Shown piece after piece: positions 1 to 9,643 of a stretch of 41,543 nucleotides of DNA (positions are counted from its first letter, which is position 1; each line of letters begins with the position of its first letter). A program made the translations under genes and the position numbers. Below the pieces are notes generated by a model. That model was not told where the DNA came from, searched no databases, and was given only the letters and a program-made list of their open reading frames with translations. Source of the DNA: Lachnospiraceae bacterium (GTDB lineage Bacteria; Bacillota; Clostridia; Lachnospirales; Lachnospiraceae); NCBI GenBank assembly GCA_015057165.1, contig SVEY01000009.1, positions 55,427-96,969 on the forward strand. The letters are read 5' to 3'.

Positions 1-836
1 TCACCATATTCGCTTTGAGCACCATAGTATGCGAGACTGTTGTTGAATACGATTGCCGTAGCCATCATGGCTAGCTGGTTAAAGCATGGTGCGAGACCAA
101 GGACAGTGCTTTGTTTAAGTGAAAAGCCTCTTGGAACAAAGTGTTTAGGCTTTAATTCTGCTGATTTGAAATGGAAGAAGTACACTATAACAATTAAACA
201 TGAAATAACTTGTCCGATAACAGTTGCAATAGCAGCACCAGCCATTCCCATTCCAAGGTATACAACAAAAATTGCATCAAGGATAATATTTATAACGGCG
301 CCTACAATATTAATGGTCATTGTAATTCTTGGGCTTCCGTCAGCTCTAACAAGGTGTCCGCCTCCTGCCTGAAGAATAAGTGCAGGAAAACCTATAGCTG
401 TTATAGATAGATATGGTTTGGCATATTCTAACACTGAATCAGGAGAACCTAAGAATCTAAGTATCGGTTCTGTGAACAGGACACATGCTATACCAAGAAT
501 CAGCCCGATAAGAATCATCATTGTTGTGGCTGTTCCAACAAAGTAAGGAGCTTTATCCAGTTCTTTTCTTCCTTGCGACAGATTAAATGCTGATGAACCG
601 CCAATTCCAAAAAGAAGAGCAGTACTGATGCAACACATCGTTAAAGGGAATACAATGTTGGTAGCCGCATTTCCCAGTTCTCCGACACATTGACCGATGA
701 ATATCTGATCTACAATGTTATATAGTGAAGTTACGAGCATTGCAATAATGCTTGGAATTGCAAATTTTCTGATTAATATGCCTACAGATTCGAATCCTAA
801 AGGGTTTGTTTTGGTTTTATCTTGTGAAGTGCTCAT
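1..836 (-). CDS. MATE family efflux transporter (C-terminal part missing)
   Basis: The reverse strand reads through from an ATG at 836 to the window edge without a stop, giving 278 residues. The protein opens with a short polar tail (MSTSQDKTKTNPLGF) and continues as long hydrophobic segments broken by short loops. The stretches PSIIAMLVTSLYNIVDQIFIG and ALLFGIGGSSAFNLSQGRK are typical of the first helices of MATE (multidrug and toxin extrusion) Na+/H+ drug antiporters. An AAAGGA-type ribosome binding site lies just upstream of the ATG. The family is usually about 450 residues, so roughly 170 are outside the window. It is divergent from truA across a 166-bp gap. The substrate cannot be told. 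Confidence 0.9.
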   Translation of the reverse strand, partial: MSTSQDKTKTNPLGFESVGILIRKFAIPSIIAMLVTSLYNIVDQIFIGQCVGELGNAATNIVFPLTMCCISTALLFGIGGSSAFNLSQGRKELDKAPYFVGTATTMMILIGLILGIACVLFTEPILRFLGSPDSVLEYAKPYLSITAIGFPALILQAGGGHLVRADGSPRITMTINIVGAVINIILDAIFVVYLGMGMAGAAIATVIGQVISCLIVIVYFFHFKSAELKPKHFVPRGFSLKQSTVLGLAPCFNQLAMMATAIVFNNSLAYYGAQSEYG

Positions 837-913
837 AATAATTCCTTTTTATTAAATATTTGAATAAATCAAACATATTATATAGTAAAATGATGAGTAA
901 ATACGACAAATAT

Positions 914-930
914 AAGATATTTCATATCTT
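914..930. promoter_or_regulatory. Perfect inverted repeat between divergent MATE gene and truA
   Basis: AAGATAT, a TTC spacer, then ATATCTT: a perfect 7-bp palindrome in the divergent gap. It is AT-rich and has no T-run, so it is not a terminator. It could be an operator for the MATE gene. A TATAAT hexamer follows at 947-952 on the plus strand, but no good -35 box lies at the right distance. Confidence 0.3.
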
Positions 931-1002
931 GAGTGTATAGAAAATATATAATAAATAGACATTTTTGTGGAAATGTTCTTCGAAAAATGCAATAATAGAC
1001 AT

Positions 1003-1755
1003 ATGGCTGAAAATTTAGCACAAAATAATTATAAACTAAAAATTAGTTATGATGGAACTCGTTACTTTGGATGGGAAAGGCAACCTAATAAAGAAACGAT
1101 TCAAGGGAAAATAGAAAATGTGCTTTCTCGTATGTGTGATACAGATATAGAAATCATAGGTGCAGGACGTACAGATGCAGGAGTTCACGCCAAGGCGATG
1201 ATTGCTAATGTGCATATGGAAACGACTATGACAGAGGAAGACATATTAGAATATATGAATAGATATCTGCCAGACGATATAGCGGTTATGACTGTGACGA
1301 AAGCATCCGATAGGTTTCATGCAAGATATAATGCAAAGGGTAAGACTTATTGTTATACAATATTTAATGGTAAAGTTAAACCGGTTTTTAACAGGAAGTA
1401 TTACACATTTATTGAAGAGAAGCTGGATGTGGAAGCTATGAGAGAAGCTTCTAATTATCTTGTTGGGGAGCATGACTTTAAAAGCTTTTGTGGAAACCCT
1501 AAGATGAAGAAGTCCACTATAAGAGAGATTAAGAGCATTGATATAAAATCTTCAAAAGGATATATTTATTTGTATTTTACTGGAACCGGTTTTCTGCAAT
1601 ACATGGTACGAATCCTTGTTGGAACGCTTCTAATGGTTGGTAAAGGCGAGATGAGACCTGAAGAAGTAAAAGATGTATTAGATGCTAGAGACAGAACAAA
1701 AGCAGGGCAGACAGCTCCTGCCAAAGGTTTACGCCTCGAAAAAGTATATTATTAA
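1003..1755 (+). CDS. truA: tRNA pseudouridine(38-40) synthase TruA
   Basis: TruA converts uridines 38-40 of the tRNA anticodon stem-loop to pseudouridine. The sequence shows the start of the catalytic domain (NYKLKISYDGTRYFGWERQ) and the active-site block GAGRTDAGVHA with the catalytic aspartate, then the C-terminal TGFLQYMVRILVGTL segment. From the ATG at 1003 it is 250 residues, the usual family length. The frame is open upstream to a GTG at 967 (also ATG at 973), but neither has a clear ribosome binding site, and the TATAAT at 947-952 would place transcription start close to 960. The start is therefore uncertain, the identity is not. Confidence 0.93.
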   Translation: MAENLAQNNYKLKISYDGTRYFGWERQPNKETIQGKIENVLSRMCDTDIEIIGAGRTDAGVHAKAMIANVHMETTMTEEDILEYMNRYLPDDIAVMTVTKASDRFHARYNAKGKTYCYTIFNGKVKPVFNRKYYTFIEEKLDVEAMREASNYLVGEHDFKSFCGNPKMKKSTIREIKSIDIKSSKGYIYLYFTGTGFLQYMVRILVGTLLMVGKGEMRPEEVKDVLDARDRTKAGQTAPAKGLRLEKVYY

Positions 1756-1799
1756 TTCATGATTTAATATAACAATATAAATGTGAGGAGGTTTGAGTC

Positions 1800-3284
1800 A
1801 TGAAGAAAGTAAAAAGTGATATGGCAAGAATTAACAGTTTCGTGCTAATAGGTTGGGTTGTTACGCTAGGCATAATTTCAGCGGCATATCTTCTTGAAGT
1901 AATTAAAGGAGAAAGAACTATTATATATTATGCAATGCTTCTTGTTTGTGCTTTTGTACCATTTGTTGTGGGTTTTCTTTTCAAGAAGAAGAATCCAGAT
2001 AGTCCGAAGTTTGCATTGTTTGCAACATATGGATACGCGATATTATTTGCATATGTTCTTATAACAGGAGATACACCATTAACATTTGTGTATTTGTTCC
2101 CAATGCTTGCAGTAGTGCTATCCTATAGTGATTTTAAGGTGCTGTTACAATTCTTTATTACATATTTTGTTATAAATCTTGCATCAGTAATAGTAAGAAT
2201 TGTGGTATATCATGCTCTTACCGCTGATGATATAGCTAATTATGAAATACAGATATTTGCAGTAATTCTTGTGGGTATTCTTGCTTGTGTTTCTAGTAGG
2301 ATTACACAGGATATTGGCAAGAAGAGAATGGCGCAGATAGAAGAGCAGACTAAGAGACAAGAAGAAGTTCTTGATGCAATTAAAGAAGCAACTGATGCTC
2401 TTAGCGAGAGAGTTGCAGATATTGATTCTAAAGCTAAGACAATTGAGTCTCAATCAGAATCAGCTCAGTCTTCTATTGAAGAAATCGCATCCGGAACAAG
2501 CGATGTTGCAGATACTATTCAAGATCAGCTTGCAATGAGTAATGGAATAAGTGAAAAATTAAATGCATTAACTGAGATTAGTAATGATATCCAAGATAGA
2601 TTTACAGAGACGCACAAATTATCAGAACAAGGTATGAGCAATGTAAATGCTTTATCTGATAGTACAAAACTTGTTGCAGAATCTAAAGAAAAGGTATCAG
2701 AAGCAACAGAGACTCTAGTAGATAGCTTACAGGAAGCAAAAGAAATTCTTTCTATTATTAGAAATATTGCAGACCAGACAAATCTCCTATCATTAAATGC
2801 CAGCATTGAGGCAGCCAGAGCAGGTGAGCAGGGTAAAGGATTTGCAGTTGTTGCTGGTGAGATACAGAAGTTATCTGGAGATACAAGTAATGCAACAGAG
2901 AAGATTAATGGGATTCTGGAAACTTTGGCTGACGAAGCAGGTCTTGTTAACGATGCAGTATCTAACTTGGATGAAGTTAGTGCAAGACAGAATGAACTTG
3001 TTAATCAGACAGATGAGCAGTTCAAGACAATTGATGACAATATTAATACGATGAATGAAGCTGTAAGAAAGCAGTCAGAATTCCTTGGTAATATTAACAA
3101 GAATAACTCTGAAATCGCTGGTTCAATTTCTAATACAAGTGCTTATACAGAAGAGCTTACAGCTAATAGCGAGAATACTATGAATGTTACTAAGCAGTCC
3201 CTTGATGGAACCAGGGAAGTAAGCGAATACTTAAGCGAGATTCTTGCAAGTATACAGAAATTACAGGCTATTGCTGAGGAATAA
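1800..3284 (+). CDS. Methyl-accepting chemotaxis protein with multi-span membrane input domain
   Basis: This 494-residue chemoreceptor feeds the CheA/CheW system. Residues about 10-175 form some five or six membrane helices with very short loops. There is no extracellular ligand-binding domain and no obvious HAMP domain. A long cytoplasmic coiled coil follows, with the conserved signalling tip at about 322-350 ([19 protein letters not shown]) that contacts CheA/CheW. An AGGAGG at 1786-1791 fixes the ATG start. It has the same build and nearly the same length as the receptor at 7984-9474, so the two look like paralogues. The stimulus is unknown; a membrane-derived signal is an inference from the missing sensor domain. 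Confidence 0.9.
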   Translation: MKKVKSDMARINSFVLIGWVVTLGIISAAYLLEVIKGERTIIYYAMLLVCAFVPFVVGFLFKKKNPDSPKFALFATYGYAILFAYVLITGDTPLTFVYLFPMLAVVLSYSDFKVLLQFFITYFVINLASVIVRIVVYHALTADDIANYEIQIFAVILVGILACVSSRITQDIGKKRMAQIEEQTKRQEEVLDAIKEATDALSERVADIDSKAKTIESQSESAQSSIEEIASGTSDVADTIQDQLAMSNGISEKLNALTEISNDIQDRFTETHKLSEQGMSNVNALSDSTKLVAESKEKVSEATETLVDSLQEAKEILSIIRNIADQTNLLSLNASIEAARAGEQGKGFAVVAGEIQKLSGDTSNATEKINGILETLADEAGLVNDAVSNLDEVSARQNELVNQTDEQFKTIDDNINTMNEAVRKQSEFLGNINKNNSEIAGSISNTSAYTEELTANSENTMNVTKQSLDGTREVSEYLSEILASIQKLQAIAEE

Positions 3285-3295
3285 AAGGATATAAT

Positions 3296-4828
3296 ATGGT
3301 ATATACAATTACTCTCAACCCATCTCTTGATTATTATATCAAGATTAAAGATTTGCAGGTGGGTGAAATAAATAGAACATCAGGTGAAGAGATATTTCCT
3401 GGCGGGAAAGGTATTAATGTATCAATACTTCTTAGTAGACTTGGAGAGAAGACCACGGCGCTTGGATTTAAAGCGGGCTTTACTGGAGAAGAGATAGAGA
3501 GGCTCCTTAAAGAAGAAAAAGTAAATTGTGATTTTATTTCTTGTGAAGGCAGCAGCAGAATTAATATTAAGGTAACAGGCAACAAGGAGACCCAGATTAA
3601 TGGTGATGGTCCTGTAATGAAAAAGGAGTATCTTGACAAGCTATATGACAAGCTTCAAGCTGTCGGAAAGGACGATGTTCTTGTACTTGCTGGATCTGCA
3701 CCAAGAAGTCTTGGGAAAAATGTATACAAAGATATAATAGAACATTTACCACATAAAGAAACAAAAGTAGTTGTTGATGCTGCAGGGGGACTTCTTGAAG
3801 CATCCCTTAGTGCAAAGCCATTTCTTGTTAAACCTAATGTTGAAGAACTTCGCAATTTGTTTGGAGTTAACATTAGAACAGATGAAGAGATTCTTGAATA
3901 TGCGTCTAAATTGCAGGATATGGGTGCAAAAAATGTCATTGTAAGTCTTGGACCTCATGGCGGTGTAATGCTTACAGAAGAAGGGGCAGTAATGACTTGT
4001 CAATCTCCTAGAGGTGACATTGTCAATACTACAGGAGCAGGAGACTCTCTTGTTGCAGGCTTTCTTTATAAATATTTGGAAAGTAAAGACATGAAGAAGT
4101 CTTTCTATATGGCACTGAGATGTGGAAGTGCAACGGCATGTTCTTCGGGAATTGCCAAAAGAGAGGCCATTATTGATAAGTATAAAGCATTAGTTCTTGA
4201 TCTTGACGGAACGCTTCTTGATACAATAGAAGATCTTACAGCAGCAGTTAACTATAGTTTGACACAGTACAATCAGCCTAATTTAAGCGTTGATGAAGTG
4301 CGAAGTATTGTTGGAAATGGAATAAGAAATCTTATGATTCGCTCTGTTCCAGGTGGTGAAGAATGTGAGACCTTTGAAGAAGAGTTTGCCTTGTTCTTGA
4401 AATACTATCTAGATCATTTGTACGTATATTCTACAGTATATCCAGGGATGATGGATGTACTTAAGAGATGTAAAGAACTGGGTATACCTGTAGGTATTGT
4501 TAGCAATAAAGAAGAAGGTGCAGTGGGTCAGATTGTAGATCATTTCTTCAAAGATTATATAGTAAGTTATGCAGGGGACAATATGGTAAGAGCTAAAAAG
4601 CCTGCAAAGGATAGTGTATATGCGGCCCTTAACCAGATTGATCCGGAGCTTAAAGCCGAAGATGTCCTGTATGTAGGCGATTCTGGCGTGGATTCTCTTA
4701 CTGCAGAATGTGCAGGAATGGATTGTCTTCTTGTTAGTTGGGGTTTTAGATCAAGAGAGGAATTAGAGCAGCTAACTTGTATGACAATTATTGATAAGGC
4801 AGAAGAAATCATGTATTTTCTTAAATAA
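3296..4828 (+). CDS. Fusion protein: PfkB-family 1-phosphofructokinase domain + HAD-superfamily phosphatase domain
   Basis: A single uninterrupted 510-residue frame carries two enzymes. Residues 1 to about 292 are a FruK/LacC-type PfkB sugar kinase: GGKGINVS near residue 36, and the catalytic block NTTGAGDSLVAGF with base Asp250. Residues about 296-510 are a HAD phosphatase of the phosphoglycolate-phosphatase (Gph) type: nucleophile motif DLDGT with Asp302 and Asp304, motif II SNKEE, motif III lysine in RAKKPAKDS, motif IV GDSGVD. The join is only a few residues long (KREAIIDKYKALVLDLDGT). It starts 11 bp after the chemoreceptor stop. The kinase part most resembles fructose-1-phosphate or tagatose-6-phosphate kinases. 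There is no fructose PTS gene nearby, so the substrate is not settled. Confidence 0.85.
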   Translation: MVYTITLNPSLDYYIKIKDLQVGEINRTSGEEIFPGGKGINVSILLSRLGEKTTALGFKAGFTGEEIERLLKEEKVNCDFISCEGSSRINIKVTGNKETQINGDGPVMKKEYLDKLYDKLQAVGKDDVLVLAGSAPRSLGKNVYKDIIEHLPHKETKVVVDAAGGLLEASLSAKPFLVKPNVEELRNLFGVNIRTDEEILEYASKLQDMGAKNVIVSLGPHGGVMLTEEGAVMTCQSPRGDIVNTTGAGDSLVAGFLYKYLESKDMKKSFYMALRCGSATACSSGIAKREAIIDKYKALVLDLDGTLLDTIEDLTAAVNYSLTQYNQPNLSVDEVRSIVGNGIRNLMIRSVPGGEECETFEEEFALFLKYYLDHLYVYSTVYPGMMDVLKRCKELGIPVGIVSNKEEGAVGQIVDHFFKDYIVSYAGDNMVRAKKPAKDSVYAALNQIDPELKAEDVLYVGDSGVDSLTAECAGMDCLLVSWGFRSREELEQLTCMTIIDKAEEIMYFLK

Positions 4829-4893
4829 ATCAAAGAATGTAAGTAGAGAATATGTATTTTTCGTGAAAAAAATAACAATCTGCTTTTATTCTA

Positions 4894-4922
4894 TTGCATT
4901 TTGACCATAGCTTTCGTATAAT
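4894..4922 (+). promoter_or_regulatory. Sigma-A promoter of the large oxidoreductase gene
   Basis: TTGCAT at 4894-4899, a 17-bp spacer and a perfect TATAAT at 4917-4922. This gives a 5' leader of roughly 75 nt before the ATG at 5003. A closer TTGACC at 4901 is only 10 bp from the -10 and cannot serve as its -35. Confidence 0.7.
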
Positions 4923-5002
4923 GATACTAAGAGTTATTACGCGCTTGTGAAGTAACTATAGAAGGTTAAAAGTTAATAAAGGAAAGAGAGAGGTATTTAT
5001 TT

Positions 5003-7810
5003 ATGGCAGCAAAGACAGCGCAGGGAACAAATCCTAACTATCCGCTACGTCCAGATTATGCTGATGTTAGTGGACCAATGTTACCTAATGTTGCAAAACT
5101 TGGTAAGATTATTACTGACCGTGCCAAGATTAAGCTTGGTCTACAAAAGGTTACAAAAGACGATCCAGAATATTGGGCAGTAAAGGCACTTGTTGAAGAC
5201 GATGATGATTTGGCAAAGTGGATTATTGACAATTTTAAAGAGATTCGTCATCCAAGAACATTTGCAGAATTAAAAGCAAGTTCTGGATTATCAGATGAAG
5301 AATTAACAGAGAAATTAGAGAAAATCTCTTACTCAGGAATTGTAGAATGGAATTACGAGGATCTTGATCCAAAGTGGCCTAATCCTAATCACGAGAAGAG
5401 ATGGGTTCTTCCTATGTATGTACCTGGATCAGCTGAGTTCTCTAACATGAACCAGGCTATGATTGATAAGCGCCCTGAGCTTGGTATGTTCTTTGAGCAT
5501 ATGACAAGACTTCCACTTGAGGGACTTACACATATGGTACCTCCAGGAGGAGCTGGAATTGGTATGCATGTTATCGCAGTTGAGAAGGAAGTAGATATGA
5601 ATGAGACTTCTATTCCTATCGAGCACATTTCTCACTGGTTAGATAAATACGAAGGTAGATACGCAGCATCACCTTGTTCATGCCGTCGTTCAAGAATGAC
5701 ATATGATGAAGGCTGCGCTGATGATTTCAACGACTGGTGTGTTGCTGTAGGTGATATGGCTGAATATGTTGTTGAGACAGGTAAAGGCGGACGTTACATT
5801 ACTAAAGAAGAAGCTCTTGAGATATTTAAGAAGGGTGAAGAGAACGGTTTCGTACATCAGATTACTAATATTGATGGTGAAGACAAGATTTTTGCTATCT
5901 GTAACTGTAATGTAAATGTATGTTATGCTCTTCGTACATCACAGCTTTTCAATACTCCTAATATGAGTAGATCTGCTTATGTTGCACATGTAGAGAAGCA
6001 GAAGTGTGTTGCTTGTGCACGATGCGTAGAGGTATGTCCAGCTGGAGCACTTACTCTTGGTCAGAAGTTATGTAAGAAGGATGGTACAGAGGTACAATAT
6101 CCTAAGCAACCGCTTCCAACTGACAAGAAGTGGAGTGAAGCTGATTGGAACTGGGATTACAGAGATACAAACCGTATTGAGACACATGAAACTGGTACAG
6201 CTCCATGTAAGACAGCTTGTCCTGCACATATCGCTATTCAGGGATACTTAAAGCTTGCCGCACAAGGTGAATATACTAAAGCATTAGAGCTTATTAAGAA
6301 GAACAATCCTCTTCCGGCAGTATGCGGTCATGTATGTAACCGTCGTTGTGAAGATGCTTGTACAAGGGGCACAGTTGATGAAGCAATTGCTATTGATGAA
6401 GTAAAGAAATTCATTGCAATGAGAGATCTTAATGCTGAGACAAGATTTGTTCCTAAGAAGGTTATTCCTAAGGTTAAGGGCGCTTTCGATGAGAAGATTG
6501 CTGTAATCGGAGCTGGTCCTGCTGGTATTTCTTGTGCTTACTATCTTGCTGAGAAGGGATATAAGCCAACATTATTCGAGAAGAATAAGAAACCAGGTGG
6601 AATGGTTACATATGGTATTCCTTCATTCGTAATGGAATCAGAAATCGTTGAAGCTGAAGTTGACGTACTTCGTGAAATGGGTGTTGACATTAAGCTTGGA
6701 GTTGAAGTAGGTAAAGATATTACACTTGCTGAACTTAGAAAGCAAGGATATAAAGCATTCTATATTGCAATCGGATGTCAAGGAGGACGTGGAATAGGCG
6801 TTCCTGGTGAAGATGCAGAAGGTGTAATGAAGGGTGTTGATCTTCTTCATATAGTTACTGATGATGAATCATATAAGATTAGTGGTGATACAGTAGTTAT
6901 CGGTGGTGGTAACGTTGCTATCGATGTATCAAGAACAGCAGTACGTTGTGGCGCTTCTAAGGTAACACAGGTTTCTCTTGAGACTCGTGATATTATGCCA
7001 GCACTTCCTGAGGAAATTGAGATTGCTGAATCAGAAGGAATTGAGCTTCAAGGTGGCTGGGGACCTAAGGAAATTCTTACAGAGAATGGTAAGGTTACAG
7101 GCATTGTATTTAAGAAGTGTACTCAGGTTAAGAATGCTGAGGGACGTTTTGATCCTAAGTATGATGAGAATGAAACTATGACAATTGAATGTTCTAATGT
7201 ACTTCTTTCTGTAGGACAATGTACAGAATGGGGTAACCTATTAGAAGGTGAGGACGTTGAATTTAGAGGTCCTGCACCAGTTGCTGATAAAGTTACATTC
7301 CAGACTACAGTACCAGATATCTTCGTTGGTGGAGATATGTTCTATGGACCAAGATTTGCAATTGATGCTATTGCATGTGGTAAAGAAGGCGCTATCTCAA
7401 TTCATAGATTTGTACAACCTCATTCAAGTCTTACAATTGGACGTCAGCCACATCATTATATTGAATTTGATAAGGATGATTTCCAACTTCCAGAAGGATA
7501 TGATCAAGGTGGAAGAAATACTCCTGGTGTTAAGAAAGACGTTGATAAGATGTCATTTAGAGATGCTAAGGAAGTATTTACAGAAGAGCAAGTTAAGAAA
7601 GAGACAGCTCGTTGTCTTTCTTGTGGTGCTACAATCGTTGATGAGAATCAATGTGTTGGTTGTGGTCTATGTACTACACGTTGCGAATTTGATGCAATTC
7701 ACTTACATCGTGACAGACCAGAATGCTCAACAATGAGAAAGTCAGAAGACAAGCTCAAATATATTCTTCCAAATGGATTTAAACAGAGAATTAAAGTAAT
7801 GTTTAAATAG
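5003..7810 (+). CDS. Large FAD/NAD(P)- and 4Fe-4S-containing oxidoreductase (GltD-like core)
   Basis: 935 residues with several modules. The N-terminal ~330 residues form a cysteine-containing domain (CSCRR near 227, CNCNVNVC near 305) of a type I recognise only from anaerobes. A first ferredoxin motif follows (Cys335, 338, 341, 345). Next comes a complete GltD/NfnB-like flavoprotein: the Fe-S N-terminal region (CKTACPAHI, CGHVCNRRCEDAC), an FAD-binding GAGPAG near 507 and an NAD(P)-binding GGGNVAID near 633. A C-terminal ferredoxin motif (CVGCGLCTTRC) lies near 885-895. Arginine is often CGT and alanine often GCT, as in the ribosomal protein genes here and unlike its neighbours, which implies high expression. 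It is a single-gene transcript by its promoter and terminator. It probably moves electrons between NAD(P)H and ferredoxin or an unknown substrate; the reaction is not known. Confidence 0.8.
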   Translation: MAAKTAQGTNPNYPLRPDYADVSGPMLPNVAKLGKIITDRAKIKLGLQKVTKDDPEYWAVKALVEDDDDLAKWIIDNFKEIRHPRTFAELKASSGLSDEELTEKLEKISYSGIVEWNYEDLDPKWPNPNHEKRWVLPMYVPGSAEFSNMNQAMIDKRPELGMFFEHMTRLPLEGLTHMVPPGGAGIGMHVIAVEKEVDMNETSIPIEHISHWLDKYEGRYAASPCSCRRSRMTYDEGCADDFNDWCVAVGDMAEYVVETGKGGRYITKEEALEIFKKGEENGFVHQITNIDGEDKIFAICNCNVNVCYALRTSQLFNTPNMSRSAYVAHVEKQKCVACARCVEVCPAGALTLGQKLCKKDGTEVQYPKQPLPTDKKWSEADWNWDYRDTNRIETHETGTAPCKTACPAHIAIQGYLKLAAQGEYTKALELIKKNNPLPAVCGHVCNRRCEDACTRGTVDEAIAIDEVKKFIAMRDLNAETRFVPKKVIPKVKGAFDEKIAVIGAGPAGISCAYYLAEKGYKPTLFEKNKKPGGMVTYGIPSFVMESEIVEAEVDVLREMGVDIKLGVEVGKDITLAELRKQGYKAFYIAIGCQGGRGIGVPGEDAEGVMKGVDLLHIVTDDESYKISGDTVVIGGGNVAIDVSRTAVRCGASKVTQVSLETRDIMPALPEEIEIAESEGIELQGGWGPKEILTENGKVTGIVFKKCTQVKNAEGRFDPKYDENETMTIECSNVLLSVGQCTEWGNLLEGEDVEFRGPAPVADKVTFQTTVPDIFVGGDMFYGPRFAIDAIACGKEGAISIHRFVQPHSSLTIGRQPHHYIEFDKDDFQLPEGYDQGGRNTPGVKKDVDKMSFRDAKEVFTEEQVKKETARCLSCGATIVDENQCVGCGLCTTRCEFDAIHLHRDRPECSTMRKSEDKLKYILPNGFKQRIKVMFK

Positions 7811-7836
7811 ACATAAGTAGAATAATTTACACTTAT

Positions 7837-7870
7837 AATAAGTCCGTCGTAAAGACGGACTTATTGTTAT
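7837..7870 (+). terminator. Terminator after the large oxidoreductase gene
   Basis: A perfect 12-bp stem (AATAAGTCCGTC at 7837-7848, GACGGACTTATT at 7854-7865) with a GTAAA loop. The tail TTATTGTTAT is only partly U-rich, but the stem is strong. Confidence 0.75.
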
Positions 7871-7907
7871 ATAATGGGGGCTAAATAGTTACAAAAATAA
7901 CAATAAA

Positions 7908-7936
7908 TTGTAGTATTATTGCGAACAATATAGTAT
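7908..7936 (+). promoter_or_regulatory. Possible promoter of the second chemoreceptor gene
   Basis: TTGTAG at 7908-7913, 17-bp spacer, TAGTAT at 7931-7936. It lies just after the preceding terminator and about 50 bp before the gene. The match is moderate. Confidence 0.4.
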
Positions 7937-7983
7937 TATAAAAATGTAACGGTGACCGGAAATAATGGGGAGTAAAAAAGAAT

Positions 7984-9474
7984 ATGGATTTACAGACAAA
8001 ACATTTGATACAGAAGAACAAAGTCGGTTTCATTATCGATATGCTTATTGCTGTGACAATACTTGTTGTGGGCATATTTGCTCCAGATAAGTCGGGCTTT
8101 TGGATTAGAGTAATAGGTGACGCGGTATGTATTGTTATTCTAATCATACTTAATCTAACTATGGGCAAGAAGAAGAGAGTTATGTCATTCTATCTGTATA
8201 CACTGGTGGTTGCAACTCTATTCGCTACATTGACTGGACCAGGTAATTTCTATTTATATGCACTATGTTTTCTTGATTGCTTTGCTCTTATCTTCTTCAT
8301 GGACTTTAAGATGAGCCTTAGAGGAGTAATAGTAAGTATAGCTAGTATGATAATATTCTTAGTGCTCAATATTATCTATGCACCAGATGATAATTTGGTT
8401 GTTAATATTTGCTGCTCAGCAATGTATGTAGTTGGATGTGTTGTAATACTTCTTATTACCAAGATAATTTATAATCAGAATAAAGAAGACGTTGATTATA
8501 TGAAAGAATCTGCAGATGAGCAGACAGAAGTTGCTAATCAGGTAATGGATAGTTCTAATGATATAGCAAAACAGCTTGATGATGCACAACAGTTAGTTAA
8601 GACACTTTCAAGCAGTATCGAGAATAGTAATGCCAGTGTCAAAGACATCGCTGATTCAACTAAGATTACATCGGATTCTATAGAGCATCAGACAGAGATG
8701 ACAAGCGATATTCAAGAGAATCTTAAGAGTGCTCAGAATAGAACAAAAGATATGAAAGAAGCTTCTAATCATACGGTAGAAGTGGTTGATGAAGGTGCAA
8801 GCCTTCTTGATCAACTTAAGTTCCAGTCAGAGAGAACAGCTGAGGTTAACAAATCTTCACAAGAGACAACTAAGAGACTTAATGAATGTATAGTAGAAGT
8901 TGAGAATATAATTGAAACTATTGTAAGCATATCAGATCAGACGAATCTTCTTGCTCTTAATGCATCAATTGAGGCGGCTCGTGCCGGAGAAGCTGGTAAA
9001 GGATTTGCGGTAGTTGCAGACGAGATTCGTAATCTGTCAGAAGATACTAAGAACTCAACAGAGAAGATATCTAATATTATTCAGGAATTAACAAGAAATG
9101 CCAGTGAAGCAGCAAAGAGAATGTCAGAGTCAGTAGAGTATTCTGAGAAACAAAATGAAATGATAGTATCTACTGGTGAGAAATTTGATGAGATTAGAAA
9201 TCAAATGAATACATTATCATCAGATATTAATGGAATTTCAGAAGAAGTAGACCAAATTGTAGAAGCGAATAATACTATTATGGAATCTATAACCAGTCTA
9301 TCTGCAACAGGTCAGGAAGTAAGGGCATCATCAGAAGATAGTATAGTAGTTTCTGAGACTAGTATGCAATATATGGAGCAGATGAATGAAGCTCTTGACG
9401 AGATATTTAAGTCCTCTAAAGAGATGTCTGCTTTTGTAGAACAGAGAAATAACAAGACAGAAGAGACAAAATAA
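7984..9474 (+). CDS. Methyl-accepting chemotaxis protein with multi-span membrane input domain
   Basis: A 496-residue chemoreceptor. Residues about 12-160 are five or six closely spaced hydrophobic segments (for example [38 protein letters not shown]). Then comes a long cytoplasmic coiled coil with the CheA/CheW-binding tip [20 protein letters not shown] at about 315-335. No extracellular sensor or HAMP domain is seen. A GGGGAG at 7965-7970 is the likely ribosome binding site, somewhat far from the ATG. It resembles the receptor at 1800-3284 in length and domain order. It is bounded by terminators on both sides and so is transcribed alone. Confidence 0.9.
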   Translation: MDLQTKHLIQKNKVGFIIDMLIAVTILVVGIFAPDKSGFWIRVIGDAVCIVILIILNLTMGKKKRVMSFYLYTLVVATLFATLTGPGNFYLYALCFLDCFALIFFMDFKMSLRGVIVSIASMIIFLVLNIIYAPDDNLVVNICCSAMYVVGCVVILLITKIIYNQNKEDVDYMKESADEQTEVANQVMDSSNDIAKQLDDAQQLVKTLSSSIENSNASVKDIADSTKITSDSIEHQTEMTSDIQENLKSAQNRTKDMKEASNHTVEVVDEGASLLDQLKFQSERTAEVNKSSQETTKRLNECIVEVENIIETIVSISDQTNLLALNASIEAARAGEAGKGFAVVADEIRNLSEDTKNSTEKISNIIQELTRNASEAAKRMSESVEYSEKQNEMIVSTGEKFDEIRNQMNTLSSDINGISEEVDQIVEANNTIMESITSLSATGQEVRASSEDSIVVSETSMQYMEQMNEALDEIFKSSKEMSAFVEQRNNKTEETK

Positions 9475-9501
9475 GAACATATTTCTTGACATATTATTTT
9501 T

Positions 9502-9534
9502 CAAGGGCTAACATATATGTTAGCCCTTGTTTTT
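9502..9534 (+). terminator. Terminator after the second chemoreceptor gene
   Basis: Perfect 12-bp stem CAAGGGCTAACA (9502-9513) / TGTTAGCCCTTG (9518-9529), TATA loop, then five T. A classical intrinsic terminator. Confidence 0.92.
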
Positions 9535-9574
9535 GGGTTAAACATAATCTTAGAAGGAAAGAAGGTGACCATTC

Positions 9575-9643
9575 ATGGATGCAGACGGGTATTTATGCTT
9601 AATAGAATATGAATCATTGAATAGTTGCCTTATTATGAATTAG
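9575..9643 (+). CDS. Possible 22-codon leader peptide upstream of corA
   Basis: A short open frame starts at ATG 9575 with a good ribosome binding site (GAAGG at 9561-9565, within a longer AGGAAAGAAGG) and ends at TAG 9641. The peptide begins MDADGYLCLIEY and ends NSCLIMN. It resembles no family I know. Its last third lies in the 5' arm of the hairpin 9612-9701, the arrangement expected of a leader peptide whose translation affects RNA folding. The ribosome binding site and position are the only support; a chance ORF is possible. Confidence 0.35.
   Translation: MDADGYLCLIEYESLNSCLIMN

Noticed and set aside
40-410. Plus-strand open frames of 110 and 66 codons at the window start
   Set aside because: They are antisense to the MATE transporter, whose minus-strand frame shows the expected membrane pattern.
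967-1002. GTG start for TruA at 967
   Set aside because: It has no ribosome binding site, lies almost at the predicted transcription start, and would add 12 residues not usual for the family. ATG 1003 is preferred, though not proven.
7248-7736. Plus-strand 162-codon open frame inside the large oxidoreductase gene
   Set aside because: It lies in another frame of a clear, motif-rich gene, and its protein has no recognisable pattern.
7939-7965. Possible sigma-D promoter before the second chemoreceptor (TAAA-N15-GGAAATAA)
   Set aside because: The CCGAT core that the other two candidates have is missing. A sigma-A-like promoter just upstream fits better.
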